Source: Actinomycetaceae bacterium (GTDB lineage: Bacteria; Actinomycetota; Actinomycetes; Actinomycetales; Actinomycetaceae). From it: a DNA stretch of 64,000 nt. Of the stretch, positions 45,176 through 54,985 are shown piece by piece (positions within the stretch are counted from its first letter, which is position 1; each line of letters opens with the position of its first letter). The notes under the pieces are model-generated. The model did not search any database and had not been told where the DNA came from. It saw only the letters and a program-made list of their open reading frames with translations. Both the position numbers and the translations under genes were made by a program. The stretch spans positions 1 to 64,000 of the forward strand of contig JAUMUM010000010.1 in the NCBI GenBank assembly GCA_030530685.1, given 5' to 3'.

Positions 45176-45970
45176 CTACGAGCGCAGCGCGAGCGACCAG
45201 GGGTCGGTCGGGATCGTCGAGACGTAGGTGTTTGGCGCATCGCCGCCCAGGGCCTCGATGAGGCGCTTCCTCATGACGTCGAGCACGGGCCACTCGCTGG
45301 CCCAGTGCGTGGCGCACACGAGGGCGCATCCGCCGTCCCACAGGTGGTCGGTGGCCGGGTGGTGACGCAGGTCGGCCGTGAGGTAGACGTCGGCCCCGGC
45401 CGCGTTGGCCGCGCCGAGGAAGGAATCGCCCGAGCCCGAGCAGATGGCGACGGTACGCACCTCGCGCTCGCCGTCCCCGCCGACGAGGACGCCCGCGGGC
45501 ACCCGGGGTAGCACTCGGGCCACCAGTTCGCCGAAGGCGCGCAGGCTCATCGGCTCGGCCAGGCGCCCCACTCCCCCGATCCCTGATTCGGCGTCGAGCG
45601 GACGTTCGATGCGCACGCCGAGCAGGTCGGCCAGGGCGCTCGTACTCGCCGCGACGTCGGCATTCGTGTGCGCCGTGAAGAGGGCGAGGCCGTGGCGGAT
45701 CATGGCCGCGCTCCAGCGGCCCTTGGCGGTCTGGTTCGTGATCGCGTGAGTGCCTCGCAGGTAGAGCGGATGGTGGGTGATGAGCATGTCGGCGCCCCGT
45801 TCGATGGCCTCGTCGACCGTCGCCTGGGAAGGGTCGACGGCGAAGCCTATGTTCGCCACGGGAGCGTCCGTCTCGCCGATGCTCAGGCCGACGCGGTCCC
45901 AGGCCTCGGCCGTCGCGGGCGGGAACAAGCGATCCATGGCGGCGATGACGCCGCCCACTGTCAGTGCCAT
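45176..45970 (-). CDS. Nif3-like dinuclear metal protein
   Basis: 264 residues. The dinuclear-metal motifs are clear: ITHHPLYLRG in the N-terminal part, TAHTNAD, and a late THWASE with a preceding DLRHHPATDH region. The family includes GTP-cyclohydrolase-like proteins and is linked to Fe-S or metal handling, but the physiological role is unknown. TAGGCT six bases before the ATG at 45970 gives a leaderless start. It is the counterpart of Rv2230c. Confidence 0.88.
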   Translation of the reverse strand: MALTVGGVIAAMDRLFPPATAEAWDRVGLSIGETDAPVANIGFAVDPSQATVDEAIERGADMLITHHPLYLRGTHAITNQTAKGRWSAAMIRHGLALFTAHTNADVAASTSALADLLGVRIERPLDAESGIGGVGRLAEPMSLRAFGELVARVLPRVPAGVLVGGDGEREVRTVAICSGSGDSFLGAANAAGADVYLTADLRHHPATDHLWDGGCALVCATHWASEWPVLDVMRKRLIEALGGDAPNTYVSTIPTDPWSLALRS

Positions 45971-45976
45971 GGCCCT

Positions 45977-45982
45977 AGCCTA
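45977..45982 (-). promoter_or_regulatory. -10 hexamer TAGGCT, leaderless start of nif3
   Basis: Six bases (AGGGCC) separate it from the ATG at 45970. Confidence 0.55.
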
Positions 45983-46054
45983 CAGGCGGCGTCGCCGCCG
46001 CGCCGGCTGCCTTGCGCGGGCCTGGCCCGTACCTGCGGACGGACCCGCGCCGGC

Positions 46055-46207
46055 TCACCGCTCGCGTTCAGACCCCGCACCCGCCGCCTGCCACATCTCC
46101 CGTTCCTCGGCGCGGGTGCGCTGGGCGAGCCGGACTAGCGAGACGGCCAGGCCGCCCCAGACGATCGCCATCGATACGAGCATGAGCGCGATGGCCGAAA
46201 CGTTCAC
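46055..46207 (-). CDS. Small MetS-like subunit of the sodium-coupled transporter
   Basis: 50 residues, one transmembrane helix (about 5-25: IALMLVSMAIVWGGLAVSLV) and a charged C-terminal tail with acidic and basic residues. It belongs by architecture and position to the small subunit family of NSS methionine/alanine importers, which in Corynebacterium is needed for MetP activity. The GTG start overlaps the TGA stop of the transporter gene as GTGA, and AGGAAGGA is six bases upstream of it. The gene is too short for common ORF cut-offs. It almost certainly acts with the large transporter encoded just upstream. Confidence 0.8.
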   Translation of the reverse strand: MNVSAIALMLVSMAIVWGGLAVSLVRLAQRTRAEEREMWQAAGAGSERER

Positions 46208-47781
46208 TTCGATTCCTTCCTCTCGTATTCGTCGAGGTCGAGCGGGACGAACTTGTCCACCGAGCTATCCCACGGAATTCGCGTCATGATGATCGTGCCA
46301 ATCACCGCCACGGCGACGGCGCCCCAGCCGAACACGCTCTCAAATACGCGCGAATAGCTGTCGCTGTCGTACTGATTGACCACCTTATGGAACACCGAAT
46401 CGACGAACATGTACGTGAGCATGAGCGGCACGACAATGCCGACGAGCACCCGCCACCACGTGCCGACGACCCGGACCTGGGAGACGACGTTGAGGTGCCT
46501 TTGCAACTCGGGCAGGCGCCGCCCGACGAGGGCGACGAGCACGCACATGATGATCGCCGAGAGCACGACCCCGATGCTGTTGATGTACTCGTCGACGACA
46601 TCGAGCGAGTGGAGCCCGCCGGATGTTCCGAAGACGAGCAGCGAAATGGTGGCCGCGGGAACGCAGACGAGCATCGAGGCCCTCAGCGGGCTCGTCGCGA
46701 ACTTCTCGCTGATGCCTGCAGCGACCACCTGGACGAGCGAGATGAGCGACGTGATGCCGGCCAGCGTCAGCGACAGGAAGAAGAGGACGCCGAAGAGGGC
46801 GCCACCCGGCATCTGCGAGATGACAGTCGGGAAGGTGACGAAGGACAGCGCGATGCCAGAGATGCCTTCGAGCTCGCCGACGCTCGTCCCCTGCTGGTGG
46901 GCCAGGAAGCCAAGCGTGGCGAAGACGCCGAATCCGGCCAGCAGCTCGAAGGAGGAATTGGCGAAAGCCGCCGTCGTGCCCGTTCCAACGAGGTTGGAAC
47001 GGCGCCGCAGGTAACTGGAGTAGGTGAGCATGATCCCGAACGCCACGGACAGCGAGTAGAACACCTGGGCGTACGCCTGGATCCACACGTTGCGAGAGGT
47101 CAGGGCCTCGAAGTCGGGCGTCCACAGCGTGTTGAGTCCGTCGACCGCCCCGGGGAGCATGAGCGCCCGGACAACCAGGGCGAGGAAGAGCACGACGAGC
47201 AGCGGCAGGAAGATCTTATTGGCCCGCTCCACTCCCTTGGCCACTCCCCGGCCGATGATGAACATGACGAACAGCCATATGGCGGCCAGCGGCAGGAAAA
47301 CATTCCACACTGGGCTCGGCGAGAAACCGGGGGTCTCGGAGAGATTGATGAAGTCGTTGAAGAAGAACGTCTCTGCCGTGCGATTGCCGTTGTTCCAGGA
47401 TGTATCGACGGAGTAGAAGACGTAGCGCAACGCCCAGGCGATGATGACGGCGTAGTACGTCATGATGACGAAGCAGACGAGGATCTGCCACCACCCCAGG
47501 AACTCGAACTTCTTTGAAATCCTGCGGAAGACCGCAGGGGTGCTGCCCCGATAGCGGTGCCCCAGGGCGTAGTCGAGGAAGAGGATCGGTATGCCAGCGG
47601 TCAGCAGCGCGATAAGGTACGGGATCATGAAGGCACCGCCGCCGTTCTCGTAGGCGACGTTCGGGAAACGCCAGATGTTTCCCAGCCCGACAGCCGAGCC
47701 GACGGCTGCCACGAGGAAGCCCCACTGGCTCGACCACTGCTCTCGGCTTCCCGCTTTCGCGCGTGGCTTCGCTGAAGACAT
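46204..47781 (-). CDS. Sodium-coupled NSS-family transporter (MetP-like)
   Basis: 525 residues, about 12 transmembrane helices. The NSS sodium-site signature at the N-terminus (WGFLVAAVGSAVGLGNIWRFP) is intact, and the core helices follow the LeuT-type inverted repeat. Large subunits of this kind with a tiny partner import methionine or alanine in Corynebacterium; by analogy this pair imports an amino acid. The start at 47781 has AAGG upstream. It is co-transcribed and overlaps the small subunit gene (GTGA). Confidence 0.88.
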   Translation of the reverse strand: MSSAKPRAKAGSREQWSSQWGFLVAAVGSAVGLGNIWRFPNVAYENGGGAFMIPYLIALLTAGIPILFLDYALGHRYRGSTPAVFRRISKKFEFLGWWQILVCFVIMTYYAVIIAWALRYVFYSVDTSWNNGNRTAETFFFNDFINLSETPGFSPSPVWNVFLPLAAIWLFVMFIIGRGVAKGVERANKIFLPLLVVLFLALVVRALMLPGAVDGLNTLWTPDFEALTSRNVWIQAYAQVFYSLSVAFGIMLTYSSYLRRRSNLVGTGTTAAFANSSFELLAGFGVFATLGFLAHQQGTSVGELEGISGIALSFVTFPTVISQMPGGALFGVLFFLSLTLAGITSLISLVQVVAAGISEKFATSPLRASMLVCVPAATISLLVFGTSGGLHSLDVVDEYINSIGVVLSAIIMCVLVALVGRRLPELQRHLNVVSQVRVVGTWWRVLVGIVVPLMLTYMFVDSVFHKVVNQYDSDSYSRVFESVFGWGAVAVAVIGTIIMTRIPWDSSVDKFVPLDLDEYERKESK

Positions 47782-48082
47782 GTATGTTCACCTTGTAGCT
47801 AAACGAGGGTTACGGACGAGCGTGCGCTCGCGCCCCTGTGCCGGGCGCAGATCACGTTCATCCGTAGGACGCTACGCGTTTTCACATGGCAAGAATCCGG
47901 CGTTTCATCATGTGGTCACGCCTGCGCGGCCGAAGCCCAGTGTTTAACTCAGTCGCTGCGGCCTTCCTTGAGGCATGTCACACTCGCTCGCGGGCCGCTC
48001 GGGACCGCTACGCCGCCGCGCGGAGTCCTGCTGGCTCGGCGGCCCAGCGACCGACACCCGCGCCAGGCCGCCGCCCCTCCCA
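47782..48082. other. 301-bp spacer upstream of the transporter gene
   Basis: No gene seen. It holds the transporter promoter region on the minus strand and separates it from the end of the aldo-keto reductase gene. No clear terminator or operator could be placed. Confidence 0.35.
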
Positions 48083-49135
48083 CTATCGCACTCGGGTGGC
48101 CCTCCACCACTGGTTGATGCCGGCCTCGACGGCGTGCTCATCTATGGCGGCAAGCTCTTCATCCGTGAAGTCGAGCTTGGCCGTGGCCTGCAGCGAATTC
48201 TCGAGCTGCGCCACGGAGGAGGCACCAATGAGCGCGGTCGTCAGCGGCGCATCCTGCTGGCGCAGAACCCATGCGATGGCCATCTGGGCGAGCGACTGGC
48301 CGCGGCCGCGCGCGATCTCGTCCAGCGCGCGGATGTGGCCGAGCGTCTCCTGGCTCAGGAAGTCCTTGCGGAGCTTGCCCGCGGCCAGGCGTGAACCGTC
48401 GGGAACGGCGCCGCCCAGATACTTGTCCGTGAGCATTCCCTGGGCCAGGGGCGAAAAGCCGATGACGCCCATGCCTTCGTCGCGGGCCGCCGCAAGCAGG
48501 GAAGGCTCGCCCTGTTCGACCCAGCGATTGAGCATCGAGTACGAGGGCTGGTGGATGAGCAGCGGCGTGCCGAGTTCGCGCATGATCGCCACGGCCTGCG
48601 CGGTGGCCATGGCCGAGTAGGAGGAGATGCCCGCGTACAGTGCCTTGCCCGAGACGACGGCCTGGTGCAGCGCCAGCATCGACTCCTCCAGAGGAGTATC
48701 GGCATCGGGACGGTGGTGGTAGAAGATGTCCACGTAGTCCAGGCCCATGCGCTGCAGGGACTCGTCGAGGGAGGACAGGAGGTACTTGCGCGAGCCGCCG
48801 AAGCCGTGGGGCCCGGGCCACATGTTCCAACCGGCTTTTGTCGAGATGATGAGCTCGTGTCGGAAGGGGGCGAGGTCCTTGGCGAGGATACGCCCGAAGT
48901 TTTCCTCCGCACTGCCCGGGGGCGGTCCGTAGTTGTTTGCTAGGTCGAAGTGAACGACGCCCAGGTCGAACGCTCGGCGCACGATGTCACGCTGTGTCTG
49001 GAAGGCGCGGTCGTCGCCGAAGTTGTGCCACAGGCCGAGCGAGATAACGGGCAGTTTGATGCCCGACGCTCCGCAGGTGCGCAGCGGCAGGGCCTCGTGG
49101 CGGGAATCGGAAGGACGGTACGGAGTATCACTCAT
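48083..49135 (-). CDS. Aldo-keto reductase (YghZ/GAP-reductase-like)
   Basis: 350 residues. NADPH-dependent carbonyl reductase of the AKR superfamily. Catalytic residues are Asp64, Tyr69 (DLANNYGPP) and Lys100 (ISTKAG), and the cofactor pocket near ALIGASS is present. Motifs GPPPGSAEENFGRIL and KAGWNMWPGPHGFGGSRKYL match the YghZ/L-glyceraldehyde-3-phosphate reductase subgroup. The frame runs upstream, but the ATG at 49135 begins the homologous part; GACAAT six bases ahead could be a weak leaderless promoter. It is divergent from arsR. Confidence 0.88.
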   Translation of the reverse strand: MSDTPYRPSDSRHEALPLRTCGASGIKLPVISLGLWHNFGDDRAFQTQRDIVRRAFDLGVVHFDLANNYGPPPGSAEENFGRILAKDLAPFRHELIISTKAGWNMWPGPHGFGGSRKYLLSSLDESLQRMGLDYVDIFYHHRPDADTPLEESMLALHQAVVSGKALYAGISSYSAMATAQAVAIMRELGTPLLIHQPSYSMLNRWVEQGEPSLLAAARDEGMGVIGFSPLAQGMLTDKYLGGAVPDGSRLAAGKLRKDFLSQETLGHIRALDEIARGRGQSLAQMAIAWVLRQQDAPLTTALIGASSVAQLENSLQATAKLDFTDEELAAIDEHAVEAGINQWWRATRVR

Positions 49136-49377
49136 GAATGCATTGTCGCATTCACCGCCCGCAGTGTCAGCGACTTTGCTTGGAATACTGACCACCCGCC
49201 GTCTCCTGACGTTTGCATGGCCGTCGAACGCCCTTCTAGCTTACAGGCGGGTATTCCACCCTGCCACGCCGTGTGGGACCGGTCCACACACGCGTCTCGC
49301 AAACTGGCCCATCCTCCGTTTCTGCCTTCCGCTCTGTCGTGACGCGCCCTTTTCTGTTGTGCCACGCCCTTCATTCA

Positions 49378-49402
49378 ATCGCCGTTTGGCGATACCATCG
49401 CC
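49378..49402 (+). promoter_or_regulatory. ArsR operator and leaderless promoter
   Basis: Three alternating half-sites: ATCGCC (49378-49383), GGCGAT (49388-49393) and ATCGCC (49397-49402), forming two overlapping inverted repeats. The -10 TACCAT (49393-49398) lies inside, six bases before the ATG at 49405. Binding here would block RNA polymerase. Confidence 0.65.
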
Positions 49403-49404
49403 AT

Positions 49405-49770
49405 ATGGCAATCAAACGCCCCACCGCCCCCGGCAGCGTTGCCGGCTGCGCCCAGCTCTTCCAGGCGCTGGCCGATCCCACGCGCCTGGCCATCGTTGAG
49501 CACCTGGCCACGGGCGAGCATCGCGTCCGCGACCTCGTCGAACACATGGGTTTCGCGCAATCCACCGTCAGCAAGCACCTGAGCGTTCTGCTCGACTGCG
49601 GCATTGTCTCCGTGCGTCCCCAGGGCCGTTCCTCGTGGTACTCGCTGACCGACGCCGCCCTGCTCGACTGCCTCATGGCGGCGGCCGAAACCCTTCTGCA
49701 GGCCACCGGCGCCCACTCCATGCCGCGAGTGCCGCGCCCGTCCGCCATCGCTGCGACCGAGGTCGGATAG
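49405..49770 (+). CDS. ArsR/SmtB-family metal-sensing repressor
   Basis: 121 residues. Winged-helix domain with FQALADPTRLAIVEHLATGEHRVRDLVEHMGFAQSTVSKHLSVLLDCGIVSV. Metal ligands are probably near the N-terminus or C-terminal helix (Cys15, Cys66, His105 and others), but they do not form the classical ELCVCDL motif, so the metal cannot be assigned. It is followed after nine bases by a CDF efflux gene, so it most likely represses efflux until zinc or a similar metal is bound. Leaderless promoter with an overlapping operator. Confidence 0.87.
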   Translation: MAIKRPTAPGSVAGCAQLFQALADPTRLAIVEHLATGEHRVRDLVEHMGFAQSTVSKHLSVLLDCGIVSVRPQGRSSWYSLTDAALLDCLMAAAETLLQATGAHSMPRVPRPSAIAATEVG

Positions 49771-49779
49771 GAGCACGGG

Positions 49780-50730
49780 ATGAGCCTCAGCCACGATCAC
49801 GGCCACTCGCACGGACATCCGGCCGAGACGCCTGCTCCCGGTAGCGCGCGTCGTCGCCTGGCTCTGACCTTCGCGCTATCCGCCTCGATCGTCGTCGCTC
49901 AGGCCATTGGTTCGTGGATCACCGGGAGCCTCGCCCTGCTGACCGACACCGCACATGCCATAGCCGATACCTCCGGACTCCTCGCAGCACTCGTCGCCAG
50001 CGTCCTCGTCACGCGACCCGAATCCCCGAAGCGCACGTGGGGCTTCCGGCGCATTGAGGTCATCGCGGCACTCGGGCAAGCGACACTCCTGCTTACCGTC
50101 GGGATCTACGCCGTCGTCGAGGGTATTGCGCGCCTGGCGAGCCCTCCCGAAGTCCCTTCGGTGGAGCTGCTCGTCTTCGGCATCCTCGGCCTTATTGCCA
50201 ATGTCGCCGGCATTGCCATCCTCTACTCCGGGCGGGACACCAATTTCAACATGCGCGCCGCCTTCCTCGAGGTCCTCAACGACGCACTCGGATCGTTCGG
50301 CGTCATCACGGCAGCCATCGTCGTTGCCACCACGGGATTCCAGGGCGCCGATGCCATCGCCGCCCTGTTCATCGCCGTGCTTATCCTGCCCCGTGCCGCC
50401 TTCCTCATGCGCGAGACCTTCGATGTGCTCATGGAGTACACGCCGAAAGGGCTCGATCTGAATGCCGTGCGCGACCACATCCTCGCGCTCGACCACGTCC
50501 GCGATGTTCACGACCTTCACGCCTCGACGGTGGCGACGGGACTGCCCACGCTCACCGGCCACGTCGTCGTCGACGACGAGTGCTTCCGTGACGGCCATGC
50601 CGCCCGCACGCTGGAGAAGATCAAGGAGTGCGTGGCCGAGCATTTCGAGGTCTCAATCCGGCATTCGACCTTCCAGATCGAAACTCAGTCCATCAGCTCG
50701 AGCGAACCCGAGCCCTTCAAGCACGCCTGA
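49780..50730 (+). CDS. Cation diffusion facilitator (metal efflux)
   Basis: 316 residues. A His-rich N-terminus (HDHGHSHGH) is followed by six transmembrane helices and a cytoplasmic domain (about 215-300). The TM2 site reads HAIAD (HxxxD). The TM5 site reads EVLND, so the usual His is Glu, an ExxxD variant that may shift metal preference away from zinc. AGGAG is six bases before the ATG. It is in an operon with the ArsR gene. The metal is probably zinc, cobalt or cadmium, not settled. Confidence 0.9.
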   Translation: MSLSHDHGHSHGHPAETPAPGSARRRLALTFALSASIVVAQAIGSWITGSLALLTDTAHAIADTSGLLAALVASVLVTRPESPKRTWGFRRIEVIAALGQATLLLTVGIYAVVEGIARLASPPEVPSVELLVFGILGLIANVAGIAILYSGRDTNFNMRAAFLEVLNDALGSFGVITAAIVVATTGFQGADAIAALFIAVLILPRAAFLMRETFDVLMEYTPKGLDLNAVRDHILALDHVRDVHDLHASTVATGLPTLTGHVVVDDECFRDGHAARTLEKIKECVAEHFEVSIRHSTFQIETQSISSSEPEPFKHA

Positions 50731-50816
50731 GCGGCAATTCACGCCTGCACGGCAATTCCAGCCCGGCGATCTGCACCCTTCGCGTGACCGACGGTCAGCG
50801 GGGCGAGTGCCCAACG

Positions 50817-50889
50817 TGGGCCCGGCCGGACTCGAACCGACGACACCTGCGGTGTAAACGCAGTGCTCTACCAACTGAGCTACAGGCCC
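50817..50889 (-). tRNA. tRNA-Val (anticodon UAC)
   Basis: Acceptor stem GGGCCTG with CGGGCCC, D-arm TAGCTCAGTTGGTAGAGC, anticodon stem CTGCG/CGCAG around loop TTTACAC (anticodon TAC), and T-arm GGTTCGAGTCC. Discriminator A; CCA is not encoded. It reads GUA and, with wobble, other Val codons. Confidence 0.95.
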
Positions 50890-50922
50890 TAGGCGCCCGC
50901 GCGGGCGCCACGAGTGACCACT

Positions 50923-51339
50923 CTAGCGCCTCGGCCCCTTGGCCGTCAGTTTCACGCCCATCCAGGCCTCGCTTACGGCCACGCTCGTCGTCGCCATGAG
51001 GCCTGCGGTTTCCGCGGCCTCCTCAATCACGTCCGTCGTGACATGCCCGTGGTCGCGCGTTCCCGGTACGAGTACCCAGCACACGGCGGTATCCCTCTCG
51101 AGGTTGGTCTTCATATCGAGGAAAAGGTCGGCAAGGTCGTCGGTGTCGCCGTCGTCGCTCCTCCACCACGCCACGGCGCCGTCGACGATGTAGCTGTATT
51201 CCTCGTCGACTAGCTCTTGGCCGGTGTCCTTCTCGATCATCTTGCGAACGTCCTCGTCGACGTCGTCGTCGTAGCCAAACTCCTGAACGATGCTTCCCGC
51301 TGCGAATCCCAAGGATGTCATGCCCATAGCCCACATCAT
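50923..51339 (-). CDS. DUF3052 protein (Rv2239c/Rv2240c-like)
   Basis: 138 residues as given. It follows the DUF3052 pattern: [22 protein letters not shown], an acidic middle with a Trp pair ([18 protein letters not shown]), and [46 protein letters not shown]. Function unknown; it lies beside aceE as in mycobacteria. Four in-frame ATGs lie within the first seven codons (51339, 51336, 51327, 51321). No Shine-Dalgarno is visible; TATTCG six bases before 51339 is a weak hint at a leaderless start there. Divergent from aceE. Confidence 0.8.
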   Translation of the reverse strand: MMWAMGMTSLGFAAGSIVQEFGYDDDVDEDVRKMIEKDTGQELVDEEYSYIVDGAVAWWRSDDGDTDDLADLFLDMKTNLERDTAVCWVLVPGTRDHGHVTTDVIEEAAETAGLMATTSVAVSEAWMGVKLTAKGPRR

Positions 51340-51418
51340 TTGAGCCGAATACGCAAATGGCGCGTGACGTCACATTCGAAACCGCCGAAACCGGGTCCGC
51401 ACGGCCGTCGATCGCAGC

Positions 51419-51424
51419 TAGAAT
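51419..51424 (+). promoter_or_regulatory. -10 hexamer TAGAAT upstream of aceE
   Basis: Gives a 5' leader of about 75 bases before the GTG at 51507. Confidence 0.4.
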
Positions 51425-51506
51425 GATGGCTACGTCACGGGACCTTTGTCCGCACCTAACACCACCCGATGCTGTTTCAAGGGTCCACAACTACACAGGA
51501 GAACTA

Positions 51507-54263
51507 GTGAGCTCGCAGACAGGGACGTCGCCGCTGATCAACGGCAAGCTTAACCAGGTACCCGATTCCAATGTCGAGGAGACCCAGGAGTGGGTCGAGT
51601 CGGTCGACGGCCTGATCGCCACCGGAGGCCCGAAGCGAGCGCGCTACGTCCTCATGACCATTGAGGAGCGCGCGCGTAACCAGGGAGTGAGCATCCCCCA
51701 CAATCTCGTCACTCCCTACATCAACACGATTCCCGTCGAGGACGAGCCTCTCTACCCCGGCGACGAGGCCCTGGAGCGCCAGTTCCGCCGCTGGGTCCGG
51801 TGGAATGCGGCCGTCATGGTCACGCGTCAGCAGCGCACCGGCCTCGCGGTGGGCGGCCATATCTCGTCCTTCGCCGCCCAGGCCACCATGTACGAGGTCG
51901 GATTCAATCACTTCTTCCGGGGCAAGGACCATCCCGGCGGCGGCGACCAGGTCTATTTCCAGGGCCACTCCTCCCCCGGTAACTACGCGCGCGCCTTCGT
52001 CGAGGGCCGTCTGACCGAGGCCGACCTCGACTCCTTCCGCCAGCAGGTCTCCCGGCGTTCGGGTGGCCGCGGCCTCCCCTCCTACCCGCACCCCCGTCAG
52101 ATGCCCGACTTCTGGGAGTTCCCCACGGTCTCCCTCGGCCTTGGCCCGGCCGCGGCCATCTACCAGGCGTGGTTCAACCGCTATCTTCACGAGCGCGGCG
52201 TCAAGAACACGCAAGACCAGCACGTGTGGTGCTTCATGGGCGACGGAGAAATGGACGAGCCCGAGTCGCGCGGCCTGCTCCAACTCGCGGCGACGCAGAA
52301 CCTCGACAACCTGACCTTCGTCATCAACTGCAACCTCCAGCGACTCGACGGCCCCGTCCGCGGCAACGGCAAGATCATCCAGGAGCTCGAGGCCTTCTTC
52401 AAGGGCGCCGGCTGGAACGTCATCAAGGTCATTTGGGGCCGCGAATGGGACGTGCTGCTCCAGGCGGACAGCCAGGGAGCGCTCGTCAACCTCATGGATC
52501 AGACTCTGGACGGCGACTACCAGGGCTTCCGCGCCAACGACGGCGCCTACGTCCGCGATTCCTTCTTCGCGCGTGACCCGCGCACCAAGGCAATGGTCGC
52601 CGACTGGACGGACGAGCAAATCTGGGCCCTCAAGCGCGGCGGGCACGACTACCACAAGCTGTACGCCGCCTACCGCGCGGCGACCGAATACAAGGGCCAG
52701 CCCACCGTCATCCTCGCGCACACCGTCAAGGGCTATGCGCTCGGTTCGAACTTCGCGGGCCGCAATGCCACGCACCAGATGAAGAAGCTCAACTCGGCCG
52801 ACCTCAAGCTGCTGCGCGACACCCTGCACCTCGACATCCCGGACGCCGAGCTCGACGACCCCTACAACGCCCCGTACTACAAGCCGGACCCGAACCATCC
52901 GGCCATGAAGTACATGTTCGAGCGCCGCGCCCAACTGGGCGGCTTCCTTCCCGAACGCCGCGTCCTCGCCGAGGGCGTCGACCTTCCGGCCGACAAGCAC
53001 TTCGACGCGCTGAAGACGGGATCAGGCAAGCAGAAGGTGGCGTCGACCATGGCGCTCGTGCGCCTGATCAAGGACTTGGCCAAGGACAAGACCTTCGGCC
53101 ACAGGATCGTCCCGATCATCCCGGACGAGGCCCGCACCTTTGGCCTGGACGCGATGTTCCCCACGGCCAAGATCTTCAACACGCAGGGCCAGCAGTACAC
53201 GGCGGTCGACCACGACCTCCTCCTGTCCTACAAGGAATCGGAAAAGGGCCAGCTGCTGCACACCGGCATTTCCGAGTCGGGTTCGACGGCGGCCTTCCAA
53301 GCCATCGGCACCTCGTACGCCACGCACGGCATCCCCATGGTGCCCCTGTACATCTTCTACTCGATGTTCGGCTTCCAGCGCACCGGCGACCAGTACTGGG
53401 CGGCGGCCGACCAACTGGCCCGCGGCTTCATCATTGGAGCCACCGCCGGGCGCACGACGCTCGCCGGCGAGGGCTTGCAGCACATGGACGGCCACTCGCA
53501 CGTCATCGCCTCGACGAACCCGGCCATCGTCCAGTACGACCCGGCGTATGCCTACGAGATCGCCCACATCATCCGCGACGGCATCGCGCGCATGTACGGT
53601 GACGGCTCCGACGGCCGCGACCAGAACGTCATGTACTACCTGACGGTCTACAACGAGCCGATTCACCAGCCAGCCGAGCCGGAGGGCGTCGACGTCGAAG
53701 GCATTATCAAGGGCATGTACCGCCTGGCCGAGGCCGAGGGAGACGGCCACCGCGTCCAGCTCCTGGCGTCCGGAGTTGGCGTGCCGTGGGCGCTTGAAGC
53801 CAAGCAGATGCTCGCCGAAGACTGGGGAGTCCAGGCCGCCGTATGGTCGGTGACCTCGTGGTACGAGCTCCGCCGGCAGGCGCTTCAGGCCGACGAGCAC
53901 AACTTCCTGCATCCCGAGGCCGAGCCCCAGGTGCCCTACGTGACGCAAAAGCTCAGGGGCGAACAGGGGCCGATCGTCGCGACGTCCGACTTCGAGCACC
54001 AGTTCCAGGACTCGATCGCCAGGTGGATCCCGGGCGACTACTACACGCTCGGAGCCGACGGCTTCGGCATTTCCGACACGCGCCCGGCAGCCCGTCGCCA
54101 CTACAAGATCGACGCCGCATCCATGGTGGTTCGCGCCCTCCAGGGCCTGGCCGACCAGGGCAAGGTCGATCGTTCGCTCGTCAAGCAGGCCATCGACAAG
54201 TATGACCTGTTCAATCCCAATGCCGCCGCTACCGACGCCGACGGCGGCGCAGAAACGGAGTGA
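51507..54263 (+). CDS. aceE: Pyruvate dehydrogenase E1 component (homodimeric)
   Basis: 918 residues. The thiamine-diphosphate enzyme decarboxylates pyruvate and acylates E2 lipoyl groups. The ThDP/magnesium motif is present ([14 protein letters not shown], then [23 protein letters not shown]). The pyrimidine-domain ([39 protein letters not shown]) and C-terminal domains are complete. AGGAG five bases before GTG 51507 decides the start; the frame extends 50 codons further but with no similarity. Partners DlaT and LpdA are in this window. It matches M. tuberculosis aceE (Rv2241). Confidence 0.96.
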   Translation: MSSQTGTSPLINGKLNQVPDSNVEETQEWVESVDGLIATGGPKRARYVLMTIEERARNQGVSIPHNLVTPYINTIPVEDEPLYPGDEALERQFRRWVRWNAAVMVTRQQRTGLAVGGHISSFAAQATMYEVGFNHFFRGKDHPGGGDQVYFQGHSSPGNYARAFVEGRLTEADLDSFRQQVSRRSGGRGLPSYPHPRQMPDFWEFPTVSLGLGPAAAIYQAWFNRYLHERGVKNTQDQHVWCFMGDGEMDEPESRGLLQLAATQNLDNLTFVINCNLQRLDGPVRGNGKIIQELEAFFKGAGWNVIKVIWGREWDVLLQADSQGALVNLMDQTLDGDYQGFRANDGAYVRDSFFARDPRTKAMVADWTDEQIWALKRGGHDYHKLYAAYRAATEYKGQPTVILAHTVKGYALGSNFAGRNATHQMKKLNSADLKLLRDTLHLDIPDAELDDPYNAPYYKPDPNHPAMKYMFERRAQLGGFLPERRVLAEGVDLPADKHFDALKTGSGKQKVASTMALVRLIKDLAKDKTFGHRIVPIIPDEARTFGLDAMFPTAKIFNTQGQQYTAVDHDLLLSYKESEKGQLLHTGISESGSTAAFQAIGTSYATHGIPMVPLYIFYSMFGFQRTGDQYWAAADQLARGFIIGATAGRTTLAGEGLQHMDGHSHVIASTNPAIVQYDPAYAYEIAHIIRDGIARMYGDGSDGRDQNVMYYLTVYNEPIHQPAEPEGVDVEGIIKGMYRLAEAEGDGHRVQLLASGVGVPWALEAKQMLAEDWGVQAAVWSVTSWYELRRQALQADEHNFLHPEAEPQVPYVTQKLRGEQGPIVATSDFEHQFQDSIARWIPGDYYTLGADGFGISDTRPAARRHYKIDAASMVVRALQGLADQGKVDRSLVKQAIDKYDLFNPNAAATDADGGAETE

Positions 54264-54266
54264 GCC

Positions 54267-54590
54267 ATGATCGTCACGACAACACCAACCATTGAGGGCT
54301 TCAAGGTCGAGCAGTACCTCGGCCTCGTCACGGGCGAGGTCATTGCCGGCGTCAACCTGGTCAGGGACATCGGTGCCGGGCTGCGCAACGTCTTCGGTGG
54401 GCGTTCGCAGGGATACGAGGAGGAACTCGTCTCGGCGCGCGAGCAGGCCAGCGCCGAGTTGGTCCGGAGGGCAGAGGCGCTCGGTGCCGACGCCGTCGTG
54501 GGCGTCGATCTCGACTACGAGGTGCTCGGCCAGGGCAATATGCTCATGGTTTCCATCACGGGAACGGCCGTCAAGCTCCGGATGGGCTGA
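54267..54590 (+). CDS. YbjQ-family (UPF0145) protein
   Basis: 107 residues. Signature: [61 protein letters not shown] and [31 protein letters not shown]. Members form pentamer-like assemblies and are sometimes called heavy-metal-binding, but the function is not established. CGGAG precedes the ATG by seven bases; it begins right after the aceE stop and is probably co-transcribed. A strong terminator follows. Confidence 0.87.
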   Translation: MIVTTTPTIEGFKVEQYLGLVTGEVIAGVNLVRDIGAGLRNVFGGRSQGYEEELVSAREQASAELVRRAEALGADAVVGVDLDYEVLGQGNMLMVSITGTAVKLRMG

Positions 54591-54679
54591 GGTCTAGCCA
54601 GGCGCGTTACGCGTTAGCCCGCTCGTGGCCCTGGTGGGTCTGGGAGGTGGCACCGACAGCGGCAAGGTGACATCCACGA

Positions 54680-54713
54680 GGTGGAGGCCGGACTTCCGGC
54701 CTCCACCTTTCTT
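54680..54713 (+). terminator. Rho-independent terminator of aceE operon
   Basis: GGTGGAGGCCGGA (54680-54692) pairs with TCCGGCCTCCACC (54695-54707), loop CT, followed by TTTCTT. Confidence 0.88.
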
Positions 54714-54796
54714 GTGCGCGCTGGACATTCCATCGGCGAGGCATGCCGGGGCGCTGCGCGCGCCACCAAGCCAGACTCCCGCGCCGGCACGGCATG

Positions 54797-54956
54797 CCGC
54801 GTCCCCGTGTGAGCGCTGGCGCATCTCCGCACTGCCACGGGCCAAGCCGGCCCACCGCGTCCCCGTGTGAGGGCCGCTGCGTCAACCAAGCCGGGCCGTC
54901 GCGTCCCCCGCGTTCCCGGGCCAGTCCAGCCATTGCGTTCCCGGGCCAGTCCAGCC
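54797..54956. repeat. Spacer repeats after the aceE operon
   Basis: CCGCGTCCCCGTGTGAG at 54797-54813 and 54855-54871; a 22-mer GCGTTCCCGGGCCAGTCCAG plus CC at 54910-54931 and 54935-54956, identical, period 25. The 54591-54985 spacer holds no gene besides these and the terminator. Confidence 0.8.
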
Positions 54957-54985
54957 GGGCCGTCGCGACCCCGGGACAGCCAGCC

